Shown here piece after piece: positions 11,025 to 21,772 of a stretch of DNA of 64,000 bases (its first letter is position 1; every line of letters begins with the position of its first letter). The position numbers and the translations under genes were made by a program. Source of the stretch: Anniella stebbinsi (lineage: Eukaryota > Chordata > Lepidosauria > Squamata > Anniellidae). Under the pieces are notes generated by a model. The model was given only the letters and a program-made list of their open reading frames with translations. It searched no databases and had not been told where the DNA came from. The stretch is from the NCBI GenBank assembly GCA_029215795.1, contig JARDYH010000006.1, positions 27,357,501 through 27,421,500 on the forward strand. The letters are read 5' to 3'.

Positions 11025-11809
11025 ACCCCTGTATCTAACTGCTTCCAGTGCCCCACATATATGGCAGGGGCTAAAAGGGCAAATTCATAGAGGAGTCACA
11101 TGACCCCCATCTGGTGATGTCTTGACCTGGGATGTCCGGGGATGAGGTGGGACTTCTGGCAGATGCAGGGCTAAACCACCTTTGAATGAGGGGGAGGGCT
11201 TAAAGTTTGATGTGAGGTAGCCTTCCGAAGAGTCTCTTGACCACCTCATGCTGTCTCCCATTGCAGGCTCTCCAATGCTAGGTCCAAGGACCTTTTATTG
11301 TGCCACATGGAGACAGAGATGAAGGAGGAGGATGGAGATGTTCCCTTGAATGGATGAAGGGAGAGACATTGGCTGTGAATGCTTCCTCCCCTGAAGCTCT
11401 AGGAGTGGGTTTCCTCACTTGGTGTCAGGCCCAGGGGAAGTGGTTTACACATCTAAGAAGGCTGGAGGCAGGGCAGAACCTTGGAGAGCATAGTCCACAA
11501 AGTGTTGGCTGGAAGCTTCTCCCATTAGGAGCTGTTGTTCAGGTGAAGGTCTGTAGTCCACATAGGCCTTGAGAGAGCTGGCTCTGCCTGGTCTTTCAGG
11601 GGCTTCACCCATGTTGCCTACTAACTGGAGTTCTTCAAGGGCTGCTGTCAGGTTCCGGAGTCTTGTACTCTTGGTGACTGAGGGAGAATGGAGGTAGAGA
11701 AGAGGGTGCTGAGGACACCCCCTGAGATATTAGGTGTAGTCTGTCTTAATCCCAGTGATTCACAGGGTACTGTGGAGCCTCCAGTCTAGGGGACAAGATG
11801 CCTTCCCCT
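11025..11809. other. Unassigned sequence
   Basis: No recognisable gene or repeat ends. A 90-codon open stretch at 11300-11572 shows no family motif. Confidence 0.3.
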
Positions 11810-12640
11810 AGGGTTGCCATATTCTGAATCCTCAAAACCGGGACAATTTTTAAAATGTATATATTTATTTATTTTTGCTGGAAGCAAAATAAAAAGTCAT
11901 GGTTTGGGTGGGAGTTAGAAGAGGAAAGGCTGGGAGAGGGGAGGGCTCAAACGGGGAGTGGTGGTGGGGAATTGCCTAATGCAATCAGGAGAGGAACAGC
12001 AGCAGCAGCAGCAATGCAAAGCCATTTTTGCTAAGCAAGTGTTCTCATTGATAAAACAAAAGCAACTCCCCCTAAAAGTTTTCCTTAAAAGGAGCTATGA
12101 AGCCTCCACTATATGGAGTCCGGTCTAGAGTTGAAAGGATTACTGACCTGGCTGGAAGGGGGAAAGCACCGGCTGTTGTTCTTTCACTGAGTCACTCAGG
12201 CCTCTGAACAGGTAGTAAGTAGCCCTACTGTAAGCAAAATAAAAAGTAATGGTGTGGGTGTAAGGGAGTTAGAAAAGGGCTGGAGGAGAGAGTAGGGGGA
12301 GGAGAAAGTGGTCACAAGAGGAACAGCCTTAGGAACGCAAAGCCCATTTTAAACAAAGTCTTTCCCATGAGTAAACCACCCTTCCCCGAAGTTTTCCTTT
12401 AAAAAAAAGCTATGGGGTCTAATCTGCAACTGAAAGGATTACCTGGAAGGGAAAACACAAGCTGCACAATAGCAGCGGCTGGTCAGAAGACCTTTTGCTC
12501 TTATTGTTTGATTAAAGTACTCAGCTCTCCCAGCGCATCCCCCCCAGCCAGGGGCTAAACCACTACTGTGATGTCACAGACAGGCTTGCATGACAGGACT
12601 GCAAAGTTTGACTGTGAAAAGCCCACCACAACCATGGATT
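11810..12640. repeat. Two-copy tandem repeat in a probable transposon
   Basis: Unit A (about 11884-12226) and unit B (about 12232-12480) share, in order, AAGCAAAATAAAAAGT.ATGG, GGGAGTTAGAA, GAGGAACAGC, AAGTTTTCCTT, AAAGCTATG/GAGCTATG and GAAAGGATTAC. Unit B has small deletions. The left border, AGGGTTGCCATATTCTGAATCC (11813), resembles the end of gas-type MITEs such as the one at 24660. A CAG run of five units lies at 11998-12013. Confidence 0.6.
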
Positions 12641-12724
12641 AAGCTTTATTTATTAAGCTATTATATTTATAGCCCACCTTTTTCCCTGCCTAGATCCCAA
12701 GGTGGTTTCCATGATCGTTAAAAC

Positions 12725-12905
12725 TGCAGGAGCCCTGCCATCTTTTGTATCTGGTCACACTAGTATAGCTCCTGCAGCTTTAACTGTTGTGATGAAGAGG
12801 GAATTTCATGAATACAAATGACATCTGCTGAAATTCCCTTTTCTATGCAACTGTTAAAGATACAGGAGCCCTGTCCTCTTTTCCATATGGGCAACCTAGT
12901 TTGAG
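12725..12905. repeat. Fold-back repeat (GTGACCATATG family), second copy
   Basis: Contains AGGAGCCCTGCCATCTTTTG, TTTAACTGTTGTGATGAAG, TGAAATTCCCTTTTCTATG and ends CTTTTCCATATGGGCAACCT, the reverse of the family start at 1300. Same family, partial copy. Confidence 0.55.
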
Positions 12906-13184
12906 AACAAGTTAAAAAGCATCCATCGCAATATCGATCCTCCACCATTGCAACTGTTCATGCCCCTCCATGGCCAAAACGGCCCACTTATTCCCTGCTT
13001 CCTAGTCTTTAACCAGCTTGCATTTCTTTCCCCGAAGTTTGTGTTCCTTTGTATTCTCCTCATTTGGGCAAGACTCCCATTTCCAGAAAGAAGCCTTCAT
13101 GCCTCCAATAGAATCCCTGACTCTGCTCTGTAACCATGCTGGCAAACCCCTGGGGCATAGTGGTACCTGGTCTTTAGCATTCTA

Positions 13185-14135
13185 GCTGAGCACCTCTTAT
13201 TGTGGATAAGCCCAAAAAAGAGAGAACTGGCCCAGGATCCTGTACGAGGTTTTATTAGTTCAATCCAGATATGGGAGACCTTGAGTCAATTGCTTTGTCA
13301 TGATGGTAGCACCTGTAAGAATTTCTAAGAAAAATAACTTGCCTAAGAGTTTTTACCATAGGTTTGTCATCATTATTAATTTACATTTCAAGTTCGGATT
13401 TTTATTTTGTGCTTTATCAGACTACCTGCCAACATGTGTTGACAGGCGTCCATATACGTCTCACAATACTAAGAACAACTGTCATGTAATTCCTCCCTTC
13501 CTGGAAGTCCATCCATTGGCTGCTGAACCACCTGTTGTTACGGGTGTTAGGGTGCCATTCTATGCTTGTTGAGACAGGAAAAGAGTCCTACAACTCCCAG
13601 CATTCCCAAGCCAGCACGGAGTTGTAGGATTTTTTTCTATCTAAACACGCATAGGATGGCACCCTAAATGTTTCAGCAGGCCTCCATGATCCTCAAGGAA
13701 CTGCCATCCAAAAAAAGAAATCTTAGGGCACGGTGGGTCCTCTCCTATCAATAGCTTCCATCCTATTAAAGAAATCTTAGGGAACGATCCTACACATCTT
13801 TAGACAAAAAAAGTCCTACAGTTTCCAGAAAACATGTCTTAACTTGCATAGAATGGCAGCCTTGCTTGATGAATCATATATTTTTAAGGCTGCCATCCGA
13901 TTAAAGAAAAAGTAGTCGATTAATCATGTATTAGTCCAGCCTTCCCTAACCTGGGGCCCTCTAAATGTGTTGGACTACAATTCCCATCATTCCCAGGATC
14001 GGAACTACCAGGAGTGCTGGGAGTTGCAGTCCAACACATCTGGAGCATACCATGGTGGGGAATGCTGTATTAGTAAGTCAGTTAAATCTGTCCATGAAAA
14101 TAAGAATTATTTCCGAAGGAAGATGCATAGTCTAC
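13185..14135 (+). repeat. Duplicated segment, right (uninterrupted) copy
   Basis: Matches 1552-1773, 3131-3860 and 8033-8060 at high identity over about 950 bp, and lacks both L1 insertions. Homology begins at AGCTGAGCACCTCTTATTG and fades after 14130. It contains the same internal fold-backs (13543-13670; 13937-14050). It therefore serves as the empty-site reference for L1 copies 1 and 2. Confidence 0.85.
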
Positions 14136-14690
14136 ATAGGCATGCGCAGCTCATTTCATTAGGGTGTGCACCTTAAAAGCCCTGATTGGAATGGAGGAGG
14201 GGAAAGCATGCTTTCTCGTCCCTCCATTTCTCCAATCGGTCCTAAGGCCCTGATTGGAGCAGTGGGGAGTGAGAAAGTGTGCTTTCCGGGGCCTCCAGAA
14301 AGTGCGTAGTTTCCCCAGGGATGCTAATGGCAGCTTTCCGGAGGCTTTCCCATCCCTTTAAAAGCCCCAATTCAAGTGGGAGGGGGCAGAAAAGCAGAGG
14401 TGCACTGGGAAATTAGGGTGTGCTTGGGCACACTCAGCACACCCTGTGTACATGCCGATGCTCCTACTCCACATAACATCCATTAGACCGTCTTATTCCA
14501 GTTGTCCTCTGATATCACAATGTTCTGTGTTTCCCTGTTCTCCCCCTCCAGTAGCAACCTATTTATATTAGTAAATAGCTAGTCAAATCACTGGTTAATT
14601 AGAGGAATATTCTGGGATCATTTCTCTCTGTCTCTAAAAATTAAATAATCCATCATTATGCACTATTACATTACCTGTAGCCCAAAGAAT
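14136..14690. other. Unassigned sequence
   Basis: Contains a short internal repeat: AAAAGCCCTGATTGGA.TGGAGG near 14175 is echoed by AAGGCCCTGATTGGAGCAG near 14243 and by a GGGAAAGCATGCTTTC/GAGAAAGTGTGCTTTCC pair. Nothing coding. Confidence 0.35.
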
Positions 14691-14694
14691 ATTC

Positions 14695-15761
14695 TGATAC
14701 CGGTAGCCCATGGTATCCTTCTGGGACGACTGGGCGAGTTGGGAGTGGGAGGCACTGCATTGCAGTGGTTCCGCTCCTACTTGGTGGGTCGGCTCCAGAA
14801 GGTGGTGCTTGGGGAACATTGCTCAGCCCTGTGTATTCTCCAGTATGGGGTTCTGCAGGGGTCAGTCTTGTCCCCCATGCTGTTCAACATCTACATGAAA
14901 CCGTTGAGTGCAGTCATCCAGAGTTTTGGAGTGCATTGTCATCAGTACGCTGATGACACACAGCTCTATTTCTCCTTTTCATCTTCATCAGGTGAGGCTG
15001 TGGATGTGCTGAACCGGTGCCTGGCTGCGACAATGGACTGGATGAGGGCTAATAAACTGAAACTCAATCCAGACAAGACTGAGACGCTGTTAGTGGGTGG
15101 TTCCGCTGACCGGATGGAGGGTGTTCAACCTGTTCTGGATGGGGTTGCACTCCCCTTGAAGGAGCGGGTTCGTAGCTTGGGGGTTCTCCTAGAACCATCT
15201 CTGTCACTTGAGGCGCAGGTGGCCTCAGTGGCACAGAGTGCCTTTTACCAACTTTGGTTGGTGGCCCAGCTATGCCTCTATCTGGACAGGGATAACCTGG
15301 CTTCAGTTGTCCATGCTCTGGTAACCTCCAAGTTAGATTAATGCAATGCACTCTACATGGGGCTGCCTTTGAAGGTGGTTCAGAAGCTGCAGCTTGTGCA
15401 AAATGCAGCTGCCAGATTGATAACTGGGACCAGAAGGTTCGAGCATATAAGACCTACTGTGGCCCGCTTGCATTGGCTGCTTGTATGTTTCCGAGCCCGA
15501 TTCAAGATGCTGGTTTTAACCTATAAAGCCTTACATGGCTTGGGACCACAATTCCTGACGGAACGCCTTTCCCGACATGAACCTACCCAAACACTATGTT
15601 CAACATCTAAGGCTCTCCTCCGAGTGCCTACTCCAAGGGAAGCTAGGAGGTCGGCAACAAGAGAGAGGGCCTTCTCTGTGGTGGCCCCCCAATTGTGGAA
15701 CGATCTCCCTGATGAGGCCCGCCTAGCGCCAACATTGTTATCCTTTCGGTGCCAGGTCTAG
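14695..15761 (+). pseudogene. L2 reverse transcriptase C-terminal part with one in-frame stop
   Basis: Reads LGVGGTALQWFRSYLVGR, GVLQGSVLSPMLFNIYMK, the catalytic YADDTQLYFSF (about 14948-14980), MRANKLKLNPDKTETLLVGG, then KLQLVQNAAARLI and ATRERAFSVVAPQLWNDLP. The frame is open for the whole 1.07 kb except a single TAA at 15339-15341, in VTSKLD*CNALY, where L2 proteins normally have Tyr. The same stop occurs in the copies near 28400 and 635. Confidence 0.88.
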
Positions 15762-15995
15762 ACTTTCCTCTTCTCTCCGGCATTTAGCAATATCTGAGGA
15801 GCTTGGGTTTGTTTTGTTTTTGGGTTTGTAGCTTTTTGGGTTGTTGCAGTGGTTTTAAATGTATGTGTGTATTGTGTGTATATTGTATGTTTTTGCGGTT
15901 TTAATTTTTGTATATTGCTTTTAATTGTTTTAATCCTCTGTAAACCGCCCAGAGAGCTTTGGCTATGTAATAAAATTAATAAATTGCCTTTCTAT
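14695..15995 (+). mobile_element. L2-type LINE, C-terminal half and 3' end
   Basis: 5'-truncated non-LTR retrotransposon. It encodes the end of the reverse transcriptase and the ORF2 C-terminus, followed by a short 3' region ending with CTGTAAACCGCCCAGAGAG and AATAAAATTAATAAATTG. The same 3' end recurs at 27790, 39035, 50450, 53925 and 57540, showing a highly copied family. Confidence 0.88.
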
Positions 15996-16002
15996 CTTTC
16001 AT

Positions 16003-16025
16003 ATGTGTGTGTGTGTGTGTGTGTG
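16003..16025. repeat. (TG)n microsatellite
   Basis: Uninterrupted TG run of about 11 units immediately after the L2 3' end. Bases 16026-16360 show nothing else. Confidence 0.9.
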
Positions 16026-16363
16026 TACACAAACACACCTTTACACATGAAGACACACAATTTACATATAGACACCTCACTGATTGAATTTCGTCAACTC
16101 TAGATCTTTAAAGCATGGGTAAATGTGCACACTCCTGTTTAAGATCATAAAGAGCAAATGCAAGATACCTTTCTGTGAACAATAGAAGCTCCCTGGAGCA
16201 TTTCAGAAATGCATGCCAATAGGCATTTTTTTTTTAGAAGACAAAACCAGTGAGTCACAACAAAATTGCTCAAATTTGAAGACAATCAATTGGGATCTCT
16301 ACTAAACAGGTATTGCATTTTGCAGAGAAATTATGGGTGCTGCACAACTGAAATCCTTTCACT

Positions 16364-18070
16364 ATCTCTACCTATAAAGCAGAAAGTATGTGTGTGTCAC
16401 GTATGTCTGGAAATGTTTACCCACTTCCAGATGAGTTAGAAACTTGACACAGTGACACAGTGATAGGTCTGGCTGTACAATATACCAGAAAAATCTAAAA
16501 CCACAATCTTTTTGGGGGGGTTAAGTATTTTTAAAGAATTTAATAAAAACCAAGACTTATCCCTACAACTCCCAGCATGCCTTGGGCAGGAGGCCAGACT
16601 TACTGGCCTTTGGCGGCCATTGTTAGTGCACAGGCGGGTGGCTGCTGCGTGCCTTTCACAATCTGACTCCTAAGGTTGGTCTCGAACAGTCAACCCAATT
16701 CCACATAAAAGGAAACAACTCACATAAATGGGCTGCGTCCATTTGCAGTGCCTCCTCCCGCCCTCTGCATGGTTTTAAAATCGTGACTAGATACAACAGC
16801 GTGGTTTTGAGAGGCCAAACATGCACAAAGGCACTTCACCCGGATATTGCTGTTTTCTCAGCATCTGGGGGAAATGATCGCACAACTTTTGCCCTTAAGA
16901 GGGAGGGAGGGAGGTGAGGCACTCTGCACATGCCCAGAAACAGACCTGACAAAGGGGGGGAAGTGCCCGGCCCAGCCCCGGCCCTTCAGTACAGGCTCCA
17001 GATAGTGCATTTGGTGAGTGAGAAGTGCAGGATGATGCATTCCCAGCAGGATTGGCTGGAGCTGGGCAGGTCCACTGACAGCTGCTTACATCCCCTCCTT
17101 TGTGTTGCTACTCCTTCATGCTCTATTGAGGAGCAGCATTGGCAACAAGAGGACATCTCAGAGGATGTGGGCATCTGCGGGCTGCCAAAGGCATGCTGGG
17201 AGGTGTAGTACTGGTATGTAGAGTGGCTGATTTTGAATAAAGTAGGGGTTAGCAAACCAGGTCACTATCTCTCAGTCCTAACTCAATCCCCACTTTCCTG
17301 ACCTCTCACTAACTGTCTTTGTTCTCCTTCTAACTGACTTTCCCCAACTGTCACTCACTCCTCACCCCCCCACCATTCTAGCCTCAGCTATCAGTCATTC
17401 TTCCATTCACTCTTCTGTTTCAGTAGTAAAGTCAGGCTTTTACATAAAAATCATAAACTTTATCCAATAATTCTTGCATCTGTCTTCAAATGTTGTGGTT
17501 TAGTTATAACATGGAAAAAACCAGCAGCATAAAAAATCTCATCAAGTTAAAAGGCCCTGGAAAATATATATATTTTTAAAAAAACACTTGGCCCTTAAAA
17601 GCCATTAATGCAGTCACCAGGCCAGCCCACCTGGGACAAAGAAATCCTTAAGCAGGGTACCACAACTAAGAAGACCTGCTCTCCCATGACACCTCAGATG
17701 TATTCAAAGATTAACGTTATTCAGAGAGCTAGGCTTGCAGCTACAACTACCAGCATGCCTTGGATGGGGAAGATTTATCGGGCTTTGGTGGCCATCATCT
17801 GGAAGTAGTTCGTCATCCTGAGCCTGAGGAGAGAGTGCCTGGTCTGGCTGCCTTGGTTACTAGGCACCATTGGGAGCAGAAGGGCAGGAGGTCACAGCTC
17901 TTGGTCTGTCACCAACGGCAACGGTCAAGCTACCCGTGAGTCAGCCAGCCAGTTCCCTCAGTGTAGTGTGGAATGGCTCAGTCAGACTTCACTTCCCATG
18001 AGTTTCAGTAGCAGGACTCCCATTGGGCAAGTCGGGCACCACAGCAAAAGGCATGCCGGGAGTTGTAGTT
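16364..18070. repeat. Region with two inverted pairs of CTACAACTCCCAGCATGCC motifs
   Basis: CTACAACTCCCAGCATGCCT at 16563-16582 faces the inverted motif at 17187-17208; a second pair is at 17741-17762 and 18049-18068. The left edge, TCTCTACCTATAAAGCAG (16364), followed by TGTGTGTGTC, loosely resembles a Helitron start, but no CTRR end with hairpin was identified. No transposase or host gene is visible. The motif matches the known ZNF143/STAF binding consensus. Confidence 0.4.
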
Positions 18071-19119
18071 TTTGTTTTCTGTGGGAGACAAGGAAAATAA
18101 TGGTGACAGCTTCAAGGTGGCCTTGGCCATGCGTTGAGGGTGAGGGAGGGGGAAGACACTAATTTAATTTGATTTAAAGTTACCTCACAGGCCTAGGACT
18201 GCCCTACCTTGCAGGGTTGTTGTGAGGGTAAGAGAGGAAAAAATAAATGAATTTAATTTGTTTAAAAGTTAACTCACAGGCCTAGCACTGGCCTGTGTTC
18301 TGGCTGCTTTCCTTCCCCCCACCCCCAAATAATAACTTCAGAGCACATGCATACAATAGTTCCCTTGGTCCACTGAGATCCACTTCCCTACTATATGTTA
18401 TTCGGATATCTGGGCAATGACGGGTATATTTTAAAAATGTATTTTTAGGTTTGCATCTTTTTTAGCTGGTAGAAAGGATGTTGTGTGTCCTGATTGTTTT
18501 TGAAGTTTAGACAGCTGCTCCGGCCAAAGCACGATGGGAGGTGTAGGCAACTCAGGTAAAACAAAAAAATGCGGTTTATCACGAAGCTCTCATTTAAAAT
18601 ACAGTTCTTATTAACACAATTTTCCATTGATTCTAACAAGAAAATTTACTAACTCAACCAAACTAAAAAAACAACTAACCTAAAGATGAATAAGTTGCAG
18701 AATTTTTTTTTTCAAATAAATGTTATAAACATTATCCACGGACCCAAGAAACACTGGGCATATCAGCTCCTTGTAACATAAAGGAGTGGCATTTAATAGC
18801 TCATAAATTTAATTGAGTGGGCTGTTCCTATGAAGCAACCTCAGGTTTTACAAGTTAGTGTAGCTGTATTACCACCCTCAAATTACTTTTCTGGGATTAA
18901 AAGTAGGCGGGAAAACAACATTTCAAGGAGAAGGAAAGATGAGTAGATTTTGATGAAGACAAGTGAAAGGGAAACTATAATGAACGGCAGTAAGAAAGGA
19001 CTGGTGTAGCTATAGCAGTGGCCATATCAGTATTGCTTAGGCTGCAACCTGTAACGACTTACCTGGTACTACATTCCATTGAACTCAGTGTCCTTCTCCC
19101 AGTCAACATTTCTCCCAAT
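18071..19119. other. Unassigned sequence
   Basis: Two near-identical short stretches, AAAGTTACCTCACAGGCCTAG (18177) and AAAGTTAACTCACAGGCCTAG (18265), form a local tandem repeat of about 90 bp. An inverted relic of the GCATGCTGGGAGTTGTAG-type motif lies near 18532. No gene seen. Confidence 0.35.
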
Positions 19120-19284
19120 CTCTAGCCCATCATTTTAAGGTAGATCTTGGGTCTACCCCCTTTTTGCAGCTCCGTTTTGGAGCAATTCCTGCTGCAACCA
19201 CAGCAGTAACTGCTCCTTTTGCCAATGTTTCTTTTAAAAAATCTATTTCTTCATATTCTACTTGCACTCTTCCACTGGAGCGAC
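19120..19284 (-). other. Open reading stretch of unknown origin beside the DIRS break
   Basis: Just beyond the point where the DIRS recombinase frame loses similarity, another minus-strand frame reads about 45 codons, from VEYEEIDFLKETLAKGAV through TAVVAAGIAPKRSCKKG, to a TGA near 19134. The composition is protein-like (alternating charged and small hydrophobic residues) and unlike the flanking repeats. It could be a coding exon, a processed gene relic or chance. I do not recognise it. Confidence 0.2.
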
Positions 19285-20154
19285 TGTCACCCATGTGGCA
19301 GCTCGGCACAGTTCCTGGTGAGGAATTCCTCGTCCAAATGCCGTTGAAATAGAGATAGCTCTGGTAGAGTGTGCTCTAATCTGTTGCGGTAGGTCCAAGC
19401 GAGCAAGACTGTAAAAAAGCTTGATAGTATCGACAATCCATTTGGGTAGGCGTTGGGGCGATATGGGATGACCTCTTGTAGGACCCATATAGGAGATGAA
19501 GAGGCGAGTAGAGAGGCGGAAGGGCTGTGTCCTCACTTTGTAAAAAAGAAGGGCGCATCTGATGTCCAGTGTGTGTAAAGATGATTCAAGTGGTGAGGTT
19601 GGATTTTGAAAGAAGGCCGGTAGGACGACATCCTGATTAAGGTGGAAGGCCGAGAGAACTTTGGGGAGGAAGGAGGGGTCGGGCCGAAGGATAGCCTTAT
19701 CGGCGTGGAAAGCTAGGTAGGGAGAGTCAATACGAAGCGCGCAAAGTTCAGAAGCTCGCCGGGCCGTGGTGATGGCAATGAGGAATGCCACTTTGAAGGA
19801 GAGGAGCCAAATGTCTAAGGTGGCCATGGGCTCAAAGGGCTTGGTTGTTAGGGCGGTCAAGAGGACCGATAGACTCCAGCGAGGAGTGAAGTCACGGATA
19901 GGAGGTAGTAGATTCTTGAGGCCTCTCATGTAATGTCGCACTGTCGGGTGCGTGATCACCGTGAAATTGTGGATAGGAGGGTGCGAAGCCAATATGGCTG
20001 CGAGGTAGACCCTAATAGAAGAAAAAATTAAACGTTGATAGAGGGAGTGGAGAAACTGCAGAATGGTTTCCGTGGAGGCTAGATGCGGTTGCAAGCCGAG
20101 TTGAGAGGTGAACGTTGTGAATCTCCGCCACTTCCTTGCATACGATGTGCGCAT
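19258..20154 (-). pseudogene. DIRS tyrosine recombinase (copy 1, C-terminus lost)
   Basis: Integrase-like tyrosine recombinase, used in place of a DDE integrase. It begins MRTSYARKWRRFTTF (core-binding domain), continues through ITTARRASELCALRID (first catalytic Arg) and [12 protein letters not shown] (HxxR). After CRAATWV the sequence departs from copy 2, whose [13 protein letters not shown] carries the nucleophilic Tyr. The final nine residues before the stop are foreign sequence, so the enzyme is dead despite an open frame of 298 codons. Confidence 0.88.
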
Positions 20155-20160
20155 TGACAG

Positions 20161-21772
20161 TCACCGGGCAGCTGTCATGACTGAGCGTATATGGTCTTGC
20201 AGGGCATCCATTCCTATGGAGTGGAAATCCTCCATGCGGTGAGGCGGAGAGTGGCAAGGACCGGGTGGAGTATTTGACCGTTGTCCTTGGAGAGGAGGGT
20301 CCGGTGGAGCGGAAGGCGCATGAAAGTCTTCCGGGCCAACCTGAGTAGTGGCGCAAACCATGACTGTTGGGGCCACCATGGAGTGACTAGAATGGCATTT
20401 GAGCCGTCTGTCCAGAGTTTTGTAATAACTTGTGGAATCAGTGGAAAAGGAGGGAAGGCGTAGGCAAACTCCTCTGTCCACGAGCGTAGAAATGCGTCGC
20501 TGAGCGAGCGCGACCCGCGCCCAGAGCAGGAACAGAAACGACGAAGTACTGCATTTTCTGTTGAGGCAAACAGGTTGATGGATGGTGTGCCTCAGTGGCT
20601 GACGATGAGATGTAGGGCAGTTTGGCTGAGTTGCCATTCGTGAGTGTCTGAGAAAGTCCTGCTGAGAGCATTGGCTAGGATGTTGTCCTTTCCCGCAATG
20701 TGAGTCGCGGAGAGAGTGATGTGGAGATCGATGGCGCAGTGGAAGCTCTGAAGAGTGAGGTTGATCAGATCTAGGGAATGTGTGCCACCTTGCTTGTTGA
20801 TGTGCCAGAGGACTGAAGTGTTGTCTGTGAGAATGAGGACACAATGTTCTCGTAGAGTGTCCTGAAAGGAGTACAGGGCTTTCTTGACTGCTAGTAGTTT
20901 GAGAACGTTGATGTGGAGCGTGGACTCGCTGGGTGACCACTTGCCCTGGGCGGCGAGGGGGCCTGAGTGGGCTCCCCATCCCGTGAGTGAAGTCAAGGTG
21001 GCCAAAGGCTCTGTTGTTCCGAAGGGAAGACCGTGAATCAGGTTGTGTAGATGAGACCACCAGTGGAGTGACTGAGCAACAAATGGAGGGATGGTTAAGA
21101 TGGTCTTGTGCGCGTTGTCGGTTGACGAGAAGATTCTGATGAACCAATTTTGCAGGGCGCACATCCGGAGGCGGGCCCATTGATCGACGTGGACCGTGGC
21201 TGCCATGAGACCGAGAAGAAGATGGATAGCGAACGCTGACGCCTTCGTGATGGTCGAGAGGTGCGTCGTCGACAAGTGTGGATGCTCGGTGTCGTGGAAG
21301 GTAAGCCTTTCCATGGATGGCACTGAGTTCGATGCCTATGAATGGGATGAGCTGAGATGGTGTAAAGTGAGACTTGTCGAGATTGATGACAAGTCCGAGA
21401 TTGCGGAGGAGTGTGCAGACCGTTACGGTGGTTGTTGCTGCGGCCGACTGAGATGGGGCCGTGATCAGCCAGTCGTCTAGGTACAGATAGACTTCGATGC
21501 CAAGGGTGCGGAGGTGGGCGCAGACTGCCACCATGCATTTTGTAAAAGTCCTCAGGGCTGTTGCCAGGCTGAAGGGGAGGATCTGGAACTTGAAATGGTC
21601 GGGTCCGATCGCGAATCGAAGGTATTTGTAATGAGACAGATGAATGGAGATGTGAAAGTGGGCATCTTTGAGGTCCACGGTGGTGAACCAAGCACCTTTT
21701 TGTAAGAGAGGGAGGAGGTTGGAAAGCGTAACCATGCGAAATTTTCATGGTGTGATGTAGGAGTTTAGGCAC
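20161..21772 (-). pseudogene. DIRS reverse transcriptase and RNase H (copy 1)
   Basis: RT lies in the first ~170 codons of the frame from 21735: WFTTVDLKDAHFHISI (first catalytic Asp), LPFSLATALRTFTK, and VYLYLDDWLI (YLDD catalytic pair). The RNase H domain follows in another frame (21323-20592) with LTDNTSVLWHINKQGG and HIAGKDNILANALSR, the latter holding the conserved His/Asp. The frame change near 21270-21320 is a disabling mutation or an overlap artefact. No aspartic protease or integrase is present, as expected for DIRS. Confidence 0.85.

Noticed and set aside
13543..13670. Terminator-like or structured RNA hairpin
   Set aside because: The hairpin is a copy of a dispersed fold-back repeat also present at 3299 and, in related form, at 53822.
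16364..16420. Helitron 5' end
   Set aside because: TCTCTACCTATAAAGC is suggestive, but no CTRR end with a preceding hairpin and no Rep/helicase sequence could be found, so it was not called.
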